64,000 nucleotides of DNA. Source: JACDAN01 sp963801855 (GTDB lineage: Bacteria > Actinomycetota > Thermoleophilia > Gaiellales > Gaiellaceae). The position numbers and the translations under genes were made by a program. Location: NCBI GenBank assembly GCA_963801855.1, contig CAWDGK010000004.1:248001-312000 (forward strand), given 5' to 3'. Each line of letters starts with the position of its first letter. Positions within the stretch are counted from its first letter, which is position 1. Of the stretch, positions 44,401-51,915 are shown piece by piece. The notes below the pieces were generated by a model, which searched no databases, was not told where the DNA came from, and worked only from the letters and a program-made list of their open reading frames with translations.

Positions 44401-45069
44401 ATGTACATCCTGATCGCGGGCGGCGGCAAGGTCGGGGCGAACCTGGCGAGCAGCGTCCTCGACCTCGGGCACGAGGTGACGCTGATCGAGCAGCGCCGCG
44501 ACCGGTTCGAGCGGCTCGAGCAGCTGTTCGAGCATCGCGCGCAGCTCGGTGACGCCACGGAGCTCTTCGTCCTCGAGCGCGCCGGAATCGCCCGTCCGCC
44601 CGATCTCGTCGTGGCGGTCACCGGCGACGACGAGGACAACATCGTGATCTGCCAGATGGCCCGCGAGCACTTCGGGGTGGAGAAGGTCATCGCGCGCGTG
44701 AACGATCCGCGCAACCAGCCGCTCTTCGACCTGATCGGGATCTCGCCGACGATCTCGGCGACGTCGATCATCCTCGCGATGATCGAGCACGAGGTTCCCG
44801 AGCACGGTCTGATCCACCTCCTCGAGCTCCGCAAGGAGAACCTCGAGATCGTGGAGGTGCAGCTGAACGCCGACTCGCCCTCCGTCGGCAAATCCGTCTC
44901 CCGGCTCGCGCTACCTGCAGGTTCGCGCCTGATCACGGTCATGCGCGACGGCCAGGCGCACATGGCCGAGGGTGAGACCGAGCTGCGAGCGGGCGACCAG
45001 GTGCTTGCGGTCCTCGAGCCCGGCAAGGAGGCTGAGCTGCGTAGGGTGCTCCTCAGCAAGTCGGACTGA
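44401..45069 (+). CDS. trkA: TrkA-type K+ transport regulator with RCK N and C lobes
   Basis: 222 residues. MYILIAGGGKVGANLASSVLDLGHEVTLIE is the nucleotide-binding start; DLVVAVTGDDEDNIVICQMA and VIARVNDPRNQPLFDLIGI complete the TrkA-N fold. The C-lobe (about 140-222) is LELRKENLEIVEVQLNADSPSVGKSVSRLALP with RAGDQVLAVLEPG, a TrkA-C domain. The pair of RCK proteins next to APC-USP transporters suggests a K+ or cation-uptake unit; no TrkH/KtrB-like channel is in the window. Confidence 0.9.
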   Translation: MYILIAGGGKVGANLASSVLDLGHEVTLIEQRRDRFERLEQLFEHRAQLGDATELFVLERAGIARPPDLVVAVTGDDEDNIVICQMAREHFGVEKVIARVNDPRNQPLFDLIGISPTISATSIILAMIEHEVPEHGLIHLLELRKENLEIVEVQLNADSPSVGKSVSRLALPAGSRLITVMRDGQAHMAEGETELRAGDQVLAVLEPGKEAELRRVLLSKSD

Positions 45070-46154
45070 TGACGCGCAGGATCCTGCCACTCGCGCTCCT
45101 CGCCGCCGCCCTAGCGGGCTGCGGGAGCCTCGGCGACGGCGACTCCGAGAGTGCTCCAGCCCAGGGCGGATACCGGTTCGTCCAGATCGGCTCGGGCTTC
45201 GACTCGCCGGTTCACGTCACCGCGCCACGCAACGAGCGCGCCGGACGTCTCTACGTCGTCGAGCAGACCGGCCGTATCCGCATCGTCCAGGGCGGAAAGG
45301 TCACCGGCACCCTCGTCGACCTGCGCTCGCAAGTGACGTGCTGCGGGGAGCAGGGCCTGCTGTCGGTCGCATTCCACCCGCGCTACGCGACGAACAAGAA
45401 GTACTACGTCAACTACACGGACCGAGCCGGCGACACCCGCGTCGTGGAGTACCGCGGGAAGCGCCGGTTGCGGCAGATCCTCTTCGTCGGCCAGCCCTAT
45501 TCGAACCACAACGGCGGCCAGAACGCGTTCGGCCCCGACGGCCGCCTGTACGTCGGCATGGGAGACGGCGGCGCCGGCGGCGACCCCGAGAACCGGGCCC
45601 AGAACCTCGGAAGCCGCCTCGGGAAGCTGCTCGCGATCAACGTGGACCGCCGGGCTCCGAAGCCGCAGATCGCCGGCTACGGGCTCAGGAACCCCTGGCG
45701 CTTCTCGTTCGACCGTCGGACAGGCGATCTCTACATCGGCGACGTCGGCCAGAACTCCTGGGAGGAAGTGAACTTCACGCGCCGGCGCAGCCCGGGAATC
45801 GAGAACTACGGCTGGGACGTCTACGAGGGCCGCTCTCGCCACGAGAGCAAAGCGCCGAATCCGGTCGGAAACATCGTGTTCCCCGTGGCCGTCTACTCGC
45901 TGGGCGGCGACGAGTGCGCGGTCACCGGCGGGCTGGTCTACCGGGGCGCCGCGGTCGGCTCGGCAAAGGGCCGTTACTTCTACGGGGACAACTGCTCGGG
46001 CAAGGTCTGGAGCTTCCCGGCCGGCACGCCCCGGAGCCTGCGCACCGAGCGCTTCGAGCTACAGGGGATCTCGTCGTTCGGCGAGGACGGACCGGGGGAG
46101 CTCTACGCCGTGACGCTCAACGGCCGCCTCTGGCAGCTCCGCTCGTCTGGCTGA
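45069..46154 (+). CDS. PQQ-type sugar (sorbosone/glucose) dehydrogenase lipoprotein
   Basis: 361 residues. A lipobox is present in ILPLALLAAALAGCGSLGD (Cys about 18). The six-bladed propeller of the sGDH/Yli-type family has HVTAPRNERAGRLYVVEQTGRIRI, CGEQGLLSVAFHPRY, VGQPYSNHNGGQNAFGPDGRLYVGMGDGG, GYGLRNPWRFSFDRRTGDLYIGDVGQNSWEEV and ENYGWDVYEG. PQQ use is not certain for this group. The stop codon lies inside a 12-bp inverted repeat at 46148-46174. Confidence 0.88.
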   Translation: MTRRILPLALLAAALAGCGSLGDGDSESAPAQGGYRFVQIGSGFDSPVHVTAPRNERAGRLYVVEQTGRIRIVQGGKVTGTLVDLRSQVTCCGEQGLLSVAFHPRYATNKKYYVNYTDRAGDTRVVEYRGKRRLRQILFVGQPYSNHNGGQNAFGPDGRLYVGMGDGGAGGDPENRAQNLGSRLGKLLAINVDRRAPKPQIAGYGLRNPWRFSFDRRTGDLYIGDVGQNSWEEVNFTRRRSPGIENYGWDVYEGRSRHESKAPNPVGNIVFPVAVYSLGGDECAVTGGLVYRGAAVGSAKGRYFYGDNCSGKVWSFPAGTPRSLRTERFELQGISSFGEDGPGELYAVTLNGRLWQLRSSG

Positions 46155-46174
46155 AAGTCTCCGACTTTCAGCCA
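46148..46174 (+). terminator. 12-bp stem-loop over the stop codon of the 45069 gene
   Basis: TGGCTGAAAGTC and GACTTTCAGCCA with loop TCC. The TGA stop (46152-46154) sits in the left arm. Either a terminator or a repeat related to 46310-46333. Confidence 0.55.
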
Positions 46175-46262
46175 CCTTCCGGAAGCCGGGCGACGGCTCC
46201 GCCGCCGCGCGGCGCGTTCGCCGGCCTAAAGCGATGGCGGGTCACGATGATCTTCAGGCGGA

Positions 46263-46297
46263 GCGGGCGAAGCCCGCCCGCGGCGCGCGAAGCGCGC
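46263..46297 (+). repeat. Two short hairpins with GAA loops
   Basis: GCGGGC-GAA-GCCCGC (46263-46277) and GCGCGC-GAA-GCGCGC (46283-46297), 5 nt apart, in the intergenic region. Confidence 0.5.
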
Positions 46298-46309
46298 GTC
46301 AAGGAGGTC

Positions 46310-46333
46310 GTGGAAAGTCGTAAGACTTTCCAC
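46310..46333. repeat. 10-bp stem-loop sharing the AAAGTC/GACTTT core
   Basis: GTGGAAAGTC GTAA GACTTTCCAC, next to the stop of the minus-strand gene at 46341. It likely ends transcription from that side, and its core matches the 46148 stem. Confidence 0.55.
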
Positions 46334-46340
46334 GAAACGG

Positions 46341-46565
46341 CTAGCCGGCGCGGCGGCGCTGGACCTGCGGGCCTGACTGGCCCAGGGCCGCGTAGGCGAG
46401 CGTCTGGAGCGACTCGTTCAGCATGCTGAGCTCGCGGACGATCGGCGCAAGGTTCTCGCCGCTGTCCAGACGGCGGTTCAGGCCGTTCACCTCGTCCGTC
46501 AGCCGGTCGAGTCGCTCGAGGAGCGCGTCGAGCTGCCGGTCACCGACTTCGCTGGGTGTGTCCAC
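46341..46565 (-). CDS. Small coiled-coil protein, unknown function
   Basis: 74 residues from GTG 46565; a -10-like TACATT lies 6 nt upstream. The sequence VGDRQLDALLERLDRLTDEV, NGLNRRLDSGENLAPIVREL and SMLNESLQTLAYAAL shows heptad leucines, so a short coiled coil is likely. Basic C-terminus. No family is recognised. The start overlaps the end of the VanZ-like gene by 26 nt. Confidence 0.5.
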   Translation of the reverse strand: MDTPSEVGDRQLDALLERLDRLTDEVNGLNRRLDSGENLAPIVRELSMLNESLQTLAYAALGQSGPQVQRRRAG

Positions 46566-46956
46566 GTACGCAATGTACCCAGGCAGGTCGGATAGCCAAC
46601 CCCCTTTCGGGTCGACGACGAGCGTCTCGCGGCAAGGATGCCAGGAGCGTCCCGGCGACCACACCGACCGAGTCGATCAGCACGTCGAGGAGCGCACCCT
46701 GGCGGCCCGGCACGAACGACTGGTGGATCTCGTCCGAGACGGCATAGGCGACGCCGAGTGCCAGCGCCCAGCTCGAGCGGCGCAGGGCTCGCACGAGCAG
46801 CGCCCCGAGAATCGCGTACTCGACCGCATGGGCGAGCTTGCGGAGGACGAGGTCCCAGCCGCCGAGGCCGCTCGAGAGGTCGGGGACCGACGAGAGGCCG
46901 AAGATCAGCGCCGCCCAGGCGACGACCGGTGCCCATCGCCAGACGGCCTCTTGCAC
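46540..46956 (-). CDS. VanZ-family small membrane protein
   Basis: 138 residues from GTG 46956, with a -10-like TAGTAT 8 nt upstream. About four membrane segments. The VanZ core is AALIFGLSSVP, LRKLAHAVEYAILGALL and AYAVSDEIHQSFVPGRQGALLDVLIDSVGV; KxxHxxxYxxL and DExHQxFxxGRxxxxxDxxxDxxG are diagnostic. VanZ proteins confer low-level teicoplanin resistance in one case; most are uncharacterised. Confidence 0.8.
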   Translation of the reverse strand: MQEAVWRWAPVVAWAALIFGLSSVPDLSSGLGGWDLVLRKLAHAVEYAILGALLVRALRRSSWALALGVAYAVSDEIHQSFVPGRQGALLDVLIDSVGVVAGTLLASLPRDARRRPERGLAIRPAWVHCVRGHTQRSR

Positions 46957-46963
46957 GGAGGGG

Positions 46964-46970
46964 CATACTA
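46964..46970. promoter_or_regulatory. Overlapping divergent -10 elements, VanZ gene and B12 operon
   Basis: Minus strand TAGTAT (46970-46965) for GTG 46956; plus strand CATACT (46964-46969) for the riboswitch transcript. The two share five bases. Confidence 0.35.
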
Positions 46971-46984
46971 GGCGCGACAATCCA

Positions 46985-47133
46985 AAGGCGAGCGGAAAGG
47001 GAACCCGGTGAGAGTCCGGGACGGTCCCGCCGCTGTGAGGGGAGACGCTCCCGCGCCGGACGCCACTGGCCCACGGGTCGGGAAGGCGGTTCGGGAGGGC
47101 GCCCCGAGTCAGAAGACCTGCCGCTCGCCAGGC
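46985..47133 (+). ncRNA. Cobalamin (B12) riboswitch
   Basis: All class landmarks are present: GGGAACCCGGTGAGAGTCC, GACGGTCCCGCCGCTGTGA, GCCACTGGCCCACGGGTCGG and the B12 box GAGTCAGAAGACCTGCC (47106-47122). GGCGAGCGG (46987-46995) pairs exactly with CCGCTCGCC (47121-47129) as stem P1. Downstream, AAGGAGG (47152-47158) is the ribosome-binding site of the first gene. Cobalamin binding is expected to turn the six-gene operon off. Confidence 0.95.
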
Positions 47134-47162
47134 ACTCAGAACCCCTCGCGGAAGGAGGATTC

Positions 47163-47759
47163 GTGCGTAAGACGCTCTTCGTGCTCGCTGCACTGTTCGT
47201 GCTCGCGGCACTCGTCGTCCCGGCTGCCCTCGCTGCCCGGGTCTCGCTCCGGGTCGAAGGCAGGACGCTCTCGATCTTCGGTTCCCTCGAAACCCGCTTC
47301 GAGGCCGGCGCAAACGCCATGCAGGCACTGGATGTCGCCAGCCTGCGGGGCGAGTTCTACTACCACGTCACCCAGTCGTCGTTCGGGCCCTACGTCGACC
47401 AGATCGGTCGCCACCCGGCGGGAGGGACGAACGGATGGACGTACAAGGTGAACGGCGCTTCGCCGCCGGTCGGCTCGGACAAGTACGAGCTGAAGGACGG
47501 CGATCGCGTGCTCTGGTACTGGGCCACGTTCGGTCCGACCGGCGGCCCGCCGACCCTGCACCTGACTCGCACGGCGCGCAACTGCTACCGGGTGGTCTCC
47601 GAGAACGACCAGGGAACCGATCGCGCGGCAGCCGGAGCCCTCATCCACGTCGACGGACGGCGCGTGCGGACGCGCGCGGGCCGCGCCTGCGTCGGGAGGC
47701 ACACCGGCCCGGTGAGGGCAACCCTCGCGGGAGCCGTCCGCTCGAACGCCCTGCGCTAG
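47163..47759 (+). CDS. Secreted DUF4430 (transcobalamin C-domain-like) protein A
   Basis: 198 residues from GTG 47163 with a good SD. Signal peptide FVLAALFVLAALVVPAALAA. The DUF4430 core (about 30-120) has FEAGANAMQALDVAS, FGPYVDQIGRHPAGGTNGW, TYKVNGASPPVGSDKYELKDGDRVLWYW, matching the eukaryotic transcobalamin/intrinsic-factor C-terminal domain pattern (gYi..I......gWmy.vNg.....G...y.l.dGD.v.W.y). Two Cys lie in the C-terminal region (ARNCYRVV, GRACVGRH). It is the first gene after the B12 riboswitch, so a cobalamin-binding role is inferred. Confidence 0.85.
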   Translation: MRKTLFVLAALFVLAALVVPAALAARVSLRVEGRTLSIFGSLETRFEAGANAMQALDVASLRGEFYYHVTQSSFGPYVDQIGRHPAGGTNGWTYKVNGASPPVGSDKYELKDGDRVLWYWATFGPTGGPPTLHLTRTARNCYRVVSENDQGTDRAAAGALIHVDGRRVRTRAGRACVGRHTGPVRATLAGAVRSNALR

Positions 47760-48428
47760 ATGACCCGTCGGCTCGCACTCCTCCTCGTCGCTGCCTGCCT
47801 GCTCGTCGGCTGCGGCGAGGAGGCGGCCGGCGAGGGCTCTGCCAGCCTCTGGATCACTCGCGACCGCGGCTCCGAGGTGGTCATGTCGACCCGGGTTCCA
47901 GCCGGGATCTCTGCGCTGGAGGCTCTCAGGCGCAGGGCGGAGGTCGAGACCCGGTACGGCGGCCGCTTCGTCCAGTCGATCGAGGGCATCGAGGGCGACG
48001 TCTCGCAACAGCACGACTGGTTCTGGTTCGTGAACGGCTACGAGGGGGACCTCAGCGCGGTGGACTATCGGCTCCACGAGGGCGACGTCCTCTGGTGGGA
48101 TCACCGCTCCTGGGAGGGGCAGATGCGGCAGCCGGTCGTCGTCGGCGCCTTCCCGGAGCCGTTCCTCCATGGCTGGGGCGGAAGGGCGCGGCCGGTCGTC
48201 GTGGAGGGAGCTGGTCCCTCCCTGCGCCGCCGCCTGACGACGCTCGTCGCGCCGGATGCGAGCACGAGCGGCGACCCGAACCGTCTCGTCGTCGTCGACG
48301 GTGCCGGGCTACGTGCACGGCTCCGCGGCTCGCCCGGCGATCCCGTCGTCTTCGAGCTGGGTCGTGAGACGGCCGAACGGCTACTCGAGGAGCCGTCGCT
48401 CCTCCGCTACCGGTACGAGCTGCCTTGA
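47760..48428 (+). CDS. DUF4430 lipoprotein B (transcobalamin C-domain-like)
   Basis: 222 residues, starting at the base after the upstream TAG. Lipobox LVAACLLVGCGEEA (Cys about 18) predicts membrane anchoring. The DUF4430 core is VPAGISALEALRRRAEVETRYGG, RFVQSIEGIEGDV, HDWFWFVNGYEG and DYRLHEGDVLWWDHRSW. A second domain (about 125-222) is alpha/beta with VVVEGAGPSLRRRL, NRLVVVDGAGLRARLRG; I cannot name it. Its anchoring next to an ECF transporter suggests substrate delivery. Confidence 0.82.
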   Translation: MTRRLALLLVAACLLVGCGEEAAGEGSASLWITRDRGSEVVMSTRVPAGISALEALRRRAEVETRYGGRFVQSIEGIEGDVSQQHDWFWFVNGYEGDLSAVDYRLHEGDVLWWDHRSWEGQMRQPVVVGAFPEPFLHGWGGRARPVVVEGAGPSLRRRLTTLVAPDASTSGDPNRLVVVDGAGLRARLRGSPGDPVVFELGRETAERLLEEPSLLRYRYELP

Positions 48429-49123
48429 GCCCTGCTCCCGCAGCCCTCCTGCTCGCGGCCTTGGCAGCCGCCGCCCTCCTGGCGGACCGGACGATCTCGG
48501 TCGCCGTGATCGCCGCCGTCCTCCTCGTCGTCTGCTTCCGAGCGCCGCGGCGGCGGCGCCGGCCCTATCTCGTGGGCATTCTCGGCTCGGGCCTCGTCCT
48601 CTTCCTCGTCAGCCCGCTCGTATCGCGCTACGGGGGGATCGTGTACTGGGAGGGGCCGTCGATTCCCGTGCTCGGCAGGTTGGACGTCACGAGCGAGGAG
48701 CTCGACGAGGCGCTCTTCCAGGCTCTCCGACTTGTTGCGGTCGGCCTGGCGTTTGCCGCCTACGCGCTCCTCCTCGACCAGGACCGGTTGCTCCTCGCCG
48801 GCGGAAAGCTCCGCCGCTCCGTCCTCGCCGTTGCGCTCGCAACCCGGCTCGTTCCGACGCTGGAACGGGACGCGACAGGCTTGGCGGAAGCGCTGCGGGG
48901 ACGTGGCGTCGCGGTCGCGGGGTTGCGCGGCCACGCTCGCCTGCTCTCGCCGCTCGTCGCCGGGTCGCTGGAGCGCTCGCTGAACCTCGCCGAGTCCATG
49001 GAGGCTCGTGGGTTCGGTCGACCGGGCCGGACGAGAGCGCCCTCGCCGTCGTGGGGTCCGCTCGACCGGCTTGCCGTGGCTGCCGCCCTGATCGTCGTGA
49101 CCGGAGGCGTCCTGTGGCTCTAG
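48425..49123 (+). CDS. ecfT: ECF transporter transmembrane component EcfT
   Basis: 232 residues from TTG 48425, overlapping the previous stop (TTGA). Membrane segments near 4-22, 28-45, 50-66, 95-115 and 210-230. The two coupling motifs of EcfT/CbiQ proteins are present: EALRGRGVAVA and ESMEARGFGRPG (Ala/Gly-Arg-Gly), which contact the two ATPase grooves. The surrounding ATR LVPTLERDATGLAEAL helix is typical. The S-component partner is two genes downstream. Confidence 0.88.
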   Translation: MSPAPAALLLAALAAAALLADRTISVAVIAAVLLVVCFRAPRRRRRPYLVGILGSGLVLFLVSPLVSRYGGIVYWEGPSIPVLGRLDVTSEELDEALFQALRLVAVGLAFAAYALLLDQDRLLLAGGKLRRSVLAVALATRLVPTLERDATGLAEALRGRGVAVAGLRGHARLLSPLVAGSLERSLNLAESMEARGFGRPGRTRAPSPSWGPLDRLAVAAALIVVTGGVLWL

Positions 49124-50463
49124 CGCGGACCGAAGGGCTCACCTACGCCTACCCGGGTGCTTCGCGACCCGCCCTCCGGGAGGTCTCGCTCGAGGTCGGC
49201 GCCGGCGAGCTCGTCTGCCTGCTCGGCTCGTCGGGATCCGGCAAGTCGACGCTTCTTCGTGCGCTTGCCGGGCTCATCCCGCACTTCCACGGGGGCTCGT
49301 TCTCGGGTCGAGTGGAGATCGCGGGACTCGATACACGCCGCGCGAGGCCCGGCGACCTGGCGGGCGACGTCGCGACCGTCTTCCAGGACCCTGAGGATCA
49401 GGTCGTCTTCACTGGAGTCCAGTCCGAGGTGCAGTTCGGGCTCGAGAACCTCGGCGTGCGACCGGCGCAGATCGAAGCTCGAGCGTCTGAGGCCCTCCGG
49501 AGCCTCGGAGCGGACCACCTGGCCGGCCGGCGCACCGACGAGCTGTCGGCGGGAGAGCTGCAGCGTGTCTGCGTCGCATCGGCGCTCGCCCTGCGCCCGC
49601 AACTCCTCCTCCTGGACGAGCCGACGTCTCAGCTCGACGCCGAGGCTGCCGAGTCGCTGCTCGACAGGGCCACCGAGCTCGACTGTGCCGTCGTGATCTC
49701 GGAGCAGCGCCCGGCGCTGCCGCTCGAGCGCTGCGACCGCGTGATCTTCCTGGAAGGCGGCCAGGTGGTCCTGGACGCCGGCCGCGAGGACGCACTCGAC
49801 TGGCTGGCTTCCGAGCACCCGGCCTACCTCGACCACGAGCTCGTCCACGCAGAGGTGGACGAGCCGGACGGGGATGTCCTCTGCCGCGTCGCCCGTGCGT
49901 CGTTCACGTACGGCGAGAGGGTCGTCTCGGTCCCGGACCTGACGGTGCGGCGCGGCGAGATCGTCGCGCTTCGTGGCGGCAACGGCTCGGGCAAGACCAC
50001 CCTCGCGAAGCTGGCTACGGGCCTGCTCGAGCCGGCGAGCGGCGAGGTGTACCGGCGCGGCCGACCCGCCTATCTGAGCCAGGATCCTGGCCGGTACGTC
50101 GTCGCCGAACGCGTCGACGAAGAGGTGGCGCTCGGCGTTGCCGGCGATCTCGACCGTGCGAGGCGCGCGCTCGGACTCGTAGGTCTCGACGGGCTGGACG
50201 CGCGCCATCCCCGCGACCTCTCCAGCGGAGAACGTGAGCGGCTCGGGCTCGCCGCCGTCCTCGTGACCGAACCGGATCTCCTCGTCCTCGACGAGCCGAC
50301 GAGGGGGATGGATCCCGAGCGGAAAGTCGAGCTCGCGGAGCTCCTCAGGGCGCAGGCGGAGGGACGCGGGACGCTCGTCGTCACTCACGACTCGGTGTTC
50401 GCGGCGGACGTCGCCGACCGCATCGTGAGCTCGACGCCGGACCGGGAGCTCGCTCATGCCTAG
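49114..50463 (+). CDS. ECF transporter ATPase, fused EcfA1-EcfA2
   Basis: 449 residues from GTG 49114 (VALARTEGLTYAYPG), overlapping ecfT by 10 nt. Domain 1: Walker A LLGSSGSGKSTLLRALAG, Q-loop TVFQDPEDQVVFTGV, signature LSAGELQRVCVASAL, Walker B LLLLDEPTSQLD. Domain 2: Walker A LRGGNGSGKTTLAKLATG, YLSQDPGRYVVAERV, signature LSSGERERLGLAAVL, Walker B LLVLDEPTRGMDPE, and H in VVTHDSVFAA. The PEDQVV/DPG Q-loops are ECF-type. Both halves look catalytically complete. Confidence 0.92.
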   Translation: MALARTEGLTYAYPGASRPALREVSLEVGAGELVCLLGSSGSGKSTLLRALAGLIPHFHGGSFSGRVEIAGLDTRRARPGDLAGDVATVFQDPEDQVVFTGVQSEVQFGLENLGVRPAQIEARASEALRSLGADHLAGRRTDELSAGELQRVCVASALALRPQLLLLDEPTSQLDAEAAESLLDRATELDCAVVISEQRPALPLERCDRVIFLEGGQVVLDAGREDALDWLASEHPAYLDHELVHAEVDEPDGDVLCRVARASFTYGERVVSVPDLTVRRGEIVALRGGNGSGKTTLAKLATGLLEPASGEVYRRGRPAYLSQDPGRYVVAERVDEEVALGVAGDLDRARRALGLVGLDGLDARHPRDLSSGERERLGLAAVLVTEPDLLVLDEPTRGMDPERKVELAELLRAQAEGRGTLVVTHDSVFAADVADRIVSSTPDRELAHA

Positions 50464-51130
50464 GGGAGTCCTGCTGGCGAGTGCGGGAGTCGCATTTGCG
50501 GCCGGTGCCTGGGCGGCCCGTTCTCCCGAGGACGCAGGCCTCTCGCTCCTGCTCGTCGCGTTCGCGCTGGTGGCGGTCGGTTTCGCCTGGCTCGAGTCCG
50601 GTACAGGCTCCGCGAAGGAGATCGCGCTCGTGGCAGTGCTCGGAGGGGTCGCGGGGGCGGGGCGGGTGCTTTTCGCTGCGGTTCCGGGTGTTCAGCCGGT
50701 CACCGTCGTGGTCGTCGCGGCCGGAGCAGCGCTCGGGGCGCGGGTCGGGTTTGCCGTTGGCGCGGTCGCCGCGCTCGTGTCGAACTTCTATCTCGGACAG
50801 GGAATCTGGACGCCGTGGCAGATGCTGGCGTGGGGAGGATGCGGCGTTGCCGGAGCGCTCACGGCGGGACTGATCCGCCACCGCTTCGCGTTCGCAGCTC
50901 TCTGCTTCGCGCTCGGGTTCGCCTTCAGCAGCGCGATGGACTTCTGGCACTGGTACGCGTTCTGGCCTCACACCTGGGAAGCGCTCGCGATCGTCTTCGG
51001 CCGGGGTGTTCCGTTCAGCCTTGCTCACGCACTGGGGAACGTGGTCTTCGCGCTCGTCATCGGTCCCGAGCTTCGCCGGTTGCTGGAGCGGTACGGACGA
51101 CGGCTCCGGGTGGAGATCGCATGGGCCTGA
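50456..51130 (+). CDS. ECF S component, cobalamin-type (CbrT-like)
   Basis: 224 residues, about six membrane helices. The central motif KEIALVAVLGGVAGAGRVLFAAVPGVQPVT followed by ALGARVGFAVGAVAALVSNFYLGQGIWTPWQMLAWG is typical of S components grouped with CbrT/cobalamin and related ligands. It starts inside the EcfA stop (8-nt overlap). Because the whole operon is under a B12 riboswitch, cobalamin or a corrinoid precursor is the likely substrate; that is inference, since S components are hard to assign from sequence alone. Confidence 0.8.
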   Translation: MPRGVLLASAGVAFAAGAWAARSPEDAGLSLLLVAFALVAVGFAWLESGTGSAKEIALVAVLGGVAGAGRVLFAAVPGVQPVTVVVVAAGAALGARVGFAVGAVAALVSNFYLGQGIWTPWQMLAWGGCGVAGALTAGLIRHRFAFAALCFALGFAFSSAMDFWHWYAFWPHTWEALAIVFGRGVPFSLAHALGNVVFALVIGPELRRLLERYGRRLRVEIAWA

Positions 51131-51915
51131 AGCTGGCCGTCGTCGCGCTCGCGGCCTCTGCTGCCATCGCGCCGGCCGATTATCTGGCGGGCCGCCAGCA
51201 GGCGGATGGAGGCTTCGCCGAGCCCGGATCTCACTCTGATCCGGCGCTGACCGCCTGGGCGGTGCTCGGCCTTCATGCAGCGGGAACGCGACCGGCTCGC
51301 CCGGCCGCCGCCTATCTCCGAGCGGCTCCGATCCAGGACACGACGGACCTCGCGCTCCGCGTGCTGGCGCTCCGGGCGCTAGGAGAGAACACCGACGTCC
51401 TCGCCGCCCGCCTCGAGCGCCAGCGAAGGCCCGACGGGCGCATCGGCTCGCTCGTCAACTCGACGATCTGGAGCGTGATCGCCCTCGACCGGCCCGGAAA
51501 GCCGGCGATCCGCTATCTCCTCCGCCAGCAGCGTCCTTCGGGCGGCTGGTCGTGGGCGCCGAAAGGGGCTCCCGACTCGAACGACACCGCGGCCGCGATC
51601 CAGGCTCTGCGCAAAGCGGGAGTGCGAGGCCGGCCGATCCGGCGCGGCCTCGCGTACCTCAGGACGCTGACCGCGAAAGACGGCGGCGTGCGCCTGGTGC
51701 GGGGCCGGGAGCCGGACGCGCAGTCGACGGCCTGGGCGATCCAGGCCCACCTTGCCGCCGGTCAGCGACCACCTGCAGCCGCGTTTCGCTTCCTCGCCTC
51801 ACTCAAGCGGCCGGACGGGAGCTACCGCTACAGCCGGCGATACGCGGTCACACCTGCGATCGTGACCGCGCAGGTGCTGCCCGCGCTCGCGCGCAGGCAG
51901 CACCCTCTGCGCTGA
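51121..51915 (+). CDS. Secreted alpha/alpha-toroid repeat protein (transcobalamin N-domain-like fold)
   Basis: 264 residues from ATG 51121, overlapping the S component by 10 nt. Signal peptide LAVVALAASAAIAPA. Four to five helical-hairpin repeats follow the prenyltransferase/squalene-cyclase pattern: YLAGRQQADGGFAEPGSHSD/PALTAWAVLGLHAAG, YLLRQQRPSGGWSWAPKGAPDSNDTAAAIQAL, YLRTLTAKDGGVRLV/DAQSTAWAIQAHLAAG and FLASLKRPDGSYRYS. There is no DxDD or DDXXD catalytic motif. The same alpha6/alpha6 barrel is the N-terminal domain of human transcobalamin and intrinsic factor. It ends the riboswitch operon. Confidence 0.75.
   Translation: MGLKLAVVALAASAAIAPADYLAGRQQADGGFAEPGSHSDPALTAWAVLGLHAAGTRPARPAAAYLRAAPIQDTTDLALRVLALRALGENTDVLAARLERQRRPDGRIGSLVNSTIWSVIALDRPGKPAIRYLLRQQRPSGGWSWAPKGAPDSNDTAAAIQALRKAGVRGRPIRRGLAYLRTLTAKDGGVRLVRGREPDAQSTAWAIQAHLAAGQRPPAAAFRFLASLKRPDGSYRYSRRYAVTPAIVTAQVLPALARRQHPLR

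Noticed and set aside
48256..49113. Upstream extension of the EcfA frame to 48256
   Set aside because: The extra residues are Arg/Pro-rich and lie in a shadow frame over the EcfT gene; GTG 49114 gives a normal ATPase N-terminus.
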